Assembly (NCBI GenBank): GCA_050290245.1
Contig: JBNKHH010000083.1
Span: 1 to 64,000, forward strand
From: JBNKHH01 sp050290245
GTDB taxonomy: Bacteria; Pseudomonadota; Alphaproteobacteria; Rhodobacterales; Rhodobacteraceae
Direction of reading: 5' to 3'
Length of the DNA stretch: 64,000 nucleotides
The notes under the pieces were generated by a model. It was not told the origin of the DNA. It made no database searches and saw only the letters and a list, made by a program, of their open reading frames with translations. Both the position numbers and the translations under genes were made by a program. This document shows positions 60,550 to 64,000 of the stretch, piece after piece (the stretch's first letter is position 1; each line of letters begins with the position of its first letter).

Positions 60550-62394
60550 ATGTTCCGATTTCTTGAATCCCTCATCGATCCCTATTGCGATTATCCGCAG
60601 GAAGACCGCCCACCAACCAGGCTGTGGCCTTTCATGAAGGGTCTGAGCCGCCCATTCTGGCCGGTCTTTGCGATTACCGGCATATTGTCGGTGGCGGTTG
60701 CCTTCATCGAGATTTGGCTGATTTCCTATGTCGGCAGGCTGGTCGATATGCTGGCCGCGTCAGACCCGGCAGAATTCTGGGGCGACCACGGTCTGGAGAT
60801 GCTTTTGGTCGGGTTGTTCCTGCTCCTTGTTAGGCCACTCATTCAGATGGCCGATGTCGGATTATTGAACAACACGATCCTGCCGAACTTCGGCACCTTG
60901 ATCCGCTGGCGTGCCCACAGCCATGTCCTGAGACAGTCAGTCGGATGGTTCGAGAGTGATTTCGCCGGACGTATTGCGAACAGGATCATGCAAACCCCGC
61001 CCGCAGCAGGCGAGGCGGTGTTTCAGGTTTTCGACGCTATGACGTTCTCGGTCGCCTATGTCGTCGGAGCAGTGTTCCTTTTGTCCGAAGCTGACGCAAG
61101 GCTGGCGATACCGCTGGTAGCCTGGCTGGTCCTTTACGGCTTGCTGGTAAATTGGACGGTTCGAAGGGTTGGACCTGCTTCGAAAGTGGCTTCCGATGCG
61201 CGCAGCGCGGTTACGGGACGGGTCGTCGATGCCTATACCAACATCCATTCAGTCAAGATGTTCGCCCATACCACGAGCGAGATGGAATATGCTCGCGAGG
61301 CGATCGAACATTCCCGCGAGACATTTCAGACCGAAATGCGGATTTACACGAAGATGGATGTCGGGCTGACGGTCCTGAACGGGTTCTTGATCGTTGCAGT
61401 TGTCGGATGGGCCATTTGGCTCTGGACTGCCGGGTCTGCGACTATCGGTCTTGTCGCTGTCGCTTCATCGCTTGTCTTGAGGCTGAACGCGATGACCGGC
61501 TGGATCATGTGGGCCCTTACCAGCTTTTTCCGCAATTTGGGTATTGTTGCTGAAGGGATGGAGACAATTGCCCAGCCTATCACCCTTGTCGACCGGCCGG
61601 ATGCGCAGCCTCTGGCGCCCGGTCCGGGTCGGATAGAGTTCTGCGATCTGAGCCATCACTATGGTCGCGGTGCCGGCGGATTGGAGCGGGTGAATCTCGT
61701 CGTCGAGCCAGGCCAAAAGATCGGCCTCGTCGGTCGCTCGGGCGCCGGAAAGTCGACGCTCGTGAAGCTGTTGTTGCGGTTTTACGACCTTGAAGGCGGC
61801 ACGATCCGTATCGACGGGCAGGACATCGCAAACGTGACGCAGGATTCCCTGCGGGCGCGTATCGGGATGGTGCAGCAAGATTCATCGCTGATGCACCGAT
61901 CCGTGATCGAGAACATCCGGTATGGCCGGCCCGATGCAACGGACGAAATGATATACGAGGCGGCCCGGCAGGCTGAGGCGCATGACTTCATCCTTGATCT
62001 TTGCGACGCGTCCGGGCGTACCGGATATGCCGCGCAGGTTGGCGAGCGCGGAGTGAAGCTGTCAGGGGGACAACGTCAACGGATTGCGCTTGCCCGCGTG
62101 ATCCTCAAGGATGCCCCTATCCTTGTACTGGATGAGGCAACGAGCGCGCTGGACAGTGAGGTCGAGGCAGAGATTCAGGACACGCTTTACGGTATGATGA
62201 AGGGAAAGACCGTCATCGCCATAGCGCACCGACTGTCGACTATCTCGCAGATGGATCGGATAGTCGTTCTTGATGATGGCCGGATCGTGGAGGACGGCGG
62301 GCATGATGACTTGTTAAGACAAAATGGCTTGTATGCGCGGTTCTGGAACAGGCAGTCCGGCGGATTCCTGGACACAGCGGAGGGCGCAGGATGA
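60550..62394 (+). CDS. ABC exporter half-transporter (permease + ATPase), first of a pair
   Basis: A 614-residue half-transporter. About six transmembrane segments lie up to residue 340, and the nucleotide-binding domain runs from about 355. It has Walker A GRSGAGKSTL, the Q-loop MVQQDSS, signature LSGGQRQRIALARV and Walker B ILVLDEATSALD, plus the AHRLST switch His. All catalytic residues look intact. It is coupled to the next gene by ATGA, which suggests a heterodimer. The substrate is unknown; lipid or drug export is family-based only. Confidence 0.9.
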   Translation: MFRFLESLIDPYCDYPQEDRPPTRLWPFMKGLSRPFWPVFAITGILSVAVAFIEIWLISYVGRLVDMLAASDPAEFWGDHGLEMLLVGLFLLLVRPLIQMADVGLLNNTILPNFGTLIRWRAHSHVLRQSVGWFESDFAGRIANRIMQTPPAAGEAVFQVFDAMTFSVAYVVGAVFLLSEADARLAIPLVAWLVLYGLLVNWTVRRVGPASKVASDARSAVTGRVVDAYTNIHSVKMFAHTTSEMEYAREAIEHSRETFQTEMRIYTKMDVGLTVLNGFLIVAVVGWAIWLWTAGSATIGLVAVASSLVLRLNAMTGWIMWALTSFFRNLGIVAEGMETIAQPITLVDRPDAQPLAPGPGRIEFCDLSHHYGRGAGGLERVNLVVEPGQKIGLVGRSGAGKSTLVKLLLRFYDLEGGTIRIDGQDIANVTQDSLRARIGMVQQDSSLMHRSVIENIRYGRPDATDEMIYEAARQAEAHDFILDLCDASGRTGYAAQVGERGVKLSGGQRQRIALARVILKDAPILVLDEATSALDSEVEAEIQDTLYGMMKGKTVIAIAHRLSTISQMDRIVVLDDGRIVEDGGHDDLLRQNGLYARFWNRQSGGFLDTAEGAG

Positions 62395-64000
62395 TACGAC
62401 GTGCCGGTGAATTTATCGATCCGTTTATCCCTGCTGAAGGTCCGCCGCCGCAAACTCTGGTTTCGTTCATTCGCTGGGGCCTGCGTGGGTCATTCCCTGT
62501 TCTGGGGTTGGCGGCATTGATATCGGTGGCTGCGGGGGCGATCGAGGTTGTGACGGCCTTGTTGCTGGGCCGTGTGATCGACACGGCTGTTGACTCCTCA
62601 CCAGAGACCTATTTCGATGAAAATGCGATGGTACTGGTCGCGGCCTTGGGGTTCTTTCTGGTCTTGCGCCCGTTCGTCCTGGGCGTCGGGTCGATGATGA
62701 ATTCGGTCGTGGTTTCAAGCAACGTCAACCCGATGGTGCTGTCACGACTCCACCGCTGGACTCTTGGGCAGGCCGTCACGTTTTTCGACAACGATTTTGC
62801 CGGGCGGATTGCGCAGAAACAGCTTCAGACGTCGCGTGCGCTCACGGATGCTACGGCAGAAGTCATCAACGTGGTCTTCTTTGCCTTGGCGTCGCTGGTT
62901 GGTTCGACGCTCTTGCTGACGACGATCGATTGGCGCGTAGCGATATGCCTGGGCGTCTGGCTTTGTCTTTATGGCTTGCTGATCAGCTGGTTTGTGCCGC
63001 GCATTCGGGTTCGCAGCAAGGCGCGGGCGGCGGCGCGTGCCATGGTCAGCGGACAGGTTGTCGACACGATTACCAACATCAAGACGGTCAAGCTCTTCGC
63101 TCATGCGGATTTCGAGGAAAGCGCTGCATTGGGTGCGATCCGGACGTTTCGCGAAAAGGCGTTGGATTGGAGCGTTGTCGCGGCCAGTTTCCGGTTCCTC
63201 CTGATGACGCTTGCGGGAGTGCTGCCAGTGCTTTTGATTGGCGGCACCCTGTGGCTTTGGTCCCTTGGCATCGCATCGCCCGGCGATATTGCGGCCGCTG
63301 GCGCGGTTTCGATTCGGTTGGCGCAGATGACGGGATGGGTCAGCCATACGTTGATGGCTATCTATGGTAATGTGGGTGAAGTCGAGGACGGTATGCGCAC
63401 GCCAACGCCGTATTGGACGCTGGTCGATGCCGCAGATGCGGTCGAGTTGGTCATGACGGAACCTCGGATCGTTTTTGACAACGTCAGCTTTGCTTATGGG
63501 CGACAGGCAGGCGGTGTGCAGGGGATTAATCTCGACATTGCGCCGGGCGAGAAGATCGGACTGGTTGGAGCATCGGGTGCGGGCAAGTCGACCTTGGTGT
63601 CTGTTCTTCTGCGCCTTTATGACGTCGAGGGTGGGCGAGTCATGGTCAGTGGCCAGGACGTGCGTGACGTGACCCAGGAGAGTCTTCGAAGACAGATAGG
63701 GATGGTCACGCAGGAGACCGGCATGTTCAATCGTTCGGTGCGCGACAATATTCTTTTCGGACGAACTGATGCCAGCGACGACGAAATCATTGATGCGGCA
63801 CGCCGCGCCGAGGCACATGAATTTATTCTGGGTCTGGAAGACCATGCCGGCCGGAAAGGCTATGACGCGCATCTGGGCGAGCGCGGAGTCAGACTATCAG
63901 GTGGTCAGCGTCAACGTATCGCCCTTGCGCGGGCAATACTGAAAGATGCCCCAATTCTGGTTCTGGACGAGGCGACCAGCGCCCTGGATTCGGAAGTCGA
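62391..64000 (+). CDS. ABC exporter half-transporter, second of a pair, cut by the window end
   Basis: It begins at ATG 62391 (MIRRAGEFIDPFIPAEG), overlapping the first gene by 4 bases, and runs open to the last base. At least 536 codons are present. It has a transmembrane domain, Walker A GASGAGKSTL, Q-loop MVTQETG, signature LSGGQRQRIALARA and Walker B ILVLDEATSALDSEV. The ending (switch His and C-terminus) lies outside the window. It is similar to but clearly distinct from its neighbour, as expected for a heterodimeric partner. Confidence 0.9.
   Translation, partial: MIRRAGEFIDPFIPAEGPPPQTLVSFIRWGLRGSFPVLGLAALISVAAGAIEVVTALLLGRVIDTAVDSSPETYFDENAMVLVAALGFFLVLRPFVLGVGSMMNSVVVSSNVNPMVLSRLHRWTLGQAVTFFDNDFAGRIAQKQLQTSRALTDATAEVINVVFFALASLVGSTLLLTTIDWRVAICLGVWLCLYGLLISWFVPRIRVRSKARAAARAMVSGQVVDTITNIKTVKLFAHADFEESAALGAIRTFREKALDWSVVAASFRFLLMTLAGVLPVLLIGGTLWLWSLGIASPGDIAAAGAVSIRLAQMTGWVSHTLMAIYGNVGEVEDGMRTPTPYWTLVDAADAVELVMTEPRIVFDNVSFAYGRQAGGVQGINLDIAPGEKIGLVGASGAGKSTLVSVLLRLYDVEGGRVMVSGQDVRDVTQESLRRQIGMVTQETGMFNRSVRDNILFGRTDASDDEIIDAARRAEAHEFILGLEDHAGRKGYDAHLGERGVRLSGGQRQRIALARAILKDAPILVLDEATSALDSEV

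Noticed and set aside
1..64000. Mobile elements, prophage, CRISPR arrays or genomic islands
   Set aside because: No transposase, integrase, phage or Cas genes and no regular repeat array were found; gene order is conserved core throughout.

Overview
This is a gene-dense, GC-rich piece of an alphaproteobacterial chromosome. The evidence for the order Rhodobacterales (roseobacter/Rhodobacter group) is: a RegB/RegA redox pair, an alphaproteobacterial Mic60 next to hemD and hemY, a roseobacter-type order mnmE-mnmG-rsmG-parA-parB-hemW-rdgB-rph-hrcA-grpE, and two perfect parS sites (TGTTTCACGTGAAACA) inside the first codons of mnmG and rsmG. I see no rRNA, prophage, insertion sequence or CRISPR array. 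Almost everything is core chromosome.

Layout. (1) 1-3.7 kb, minus strand: the 5' part of a tRNA-Thr(CGU), then hemD, mic60 and hemY. (2) 3.8-8.1 kb, plus: tsaD, gpsA, an EVE-domain protein, a DUF1761 membrane protein and a MOFRL-type glycerate kinase. (3) 8.3-12.4 kb: ahcY and a small secreted protein on minus; an HD hydrolase, a GNAT acetyltransferase and a two-domain cytidine deaminase on plus. (4) 12.4-24.9 kb: regA divergent from regB, then a long plus-strand series: a kinase-less PAS protein, tsaE, amgK, murU, addB, addA, trxA. This covers tRNA t6A synthesis, peptidoglycan recycling, double-strand-break repair and thioredoxin. (5) 25.0-29.4 kb: hslV-hslU, an alpha/beta-hydrolase lipoprotein and an MFS transporter. 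(6) 29.4-35.5 kb: a Tim44-like protein, mltA and an Smr protein on minus; fxsA and secB on plus; then maf, aroE, coaE and dnaQ on minus. (7) 35.47-35.88 kb: an AT-rich gap with DnaA-box-like sites, my candidate for the replication origin. (8) 35.9-47.4 kb: hemJ, rho, mnmE, mnmG, rsmG, parA and parB on plus; hemW, rdgB and rph on minus; hrcA-grpE on plus. (9) 47.4-64 kb: mutS and msrA on minus; a class IV aminotransferase/sulfotransferase-like pair on plus; argG and a low-complexity secreted protein on minus; an Hpt protein divergent from a REC-PP2C phosphatase; a Nudix protein; hslO, CoA-Nudix and CCA transferase; and a pair of half-size ABC exporters, the second cut by the window end.

Genes flanking the candidate origin are transcribed away from it on both sides (maf-dnaQ leftward, hemJ-parB rightward). 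By eye the plus strand is C-leaning on the left and G-leaning on the far right, as expected if replication starts near 35.6 kb. Four heme genes (hemD, hemY, hemJ, hemW) are spread over the window, but hemC and hemE are absent.

The most unusual item is the pair at 50.96-52.56 kb. A PLP fold-type IV enzyme has Thr where the family's pyridine-nitrogen Glu is expected, and it overlaps a PAPS-sulfotransferase-like gene. The same two domains are, from memory, fused in plant proteins of unknown function.
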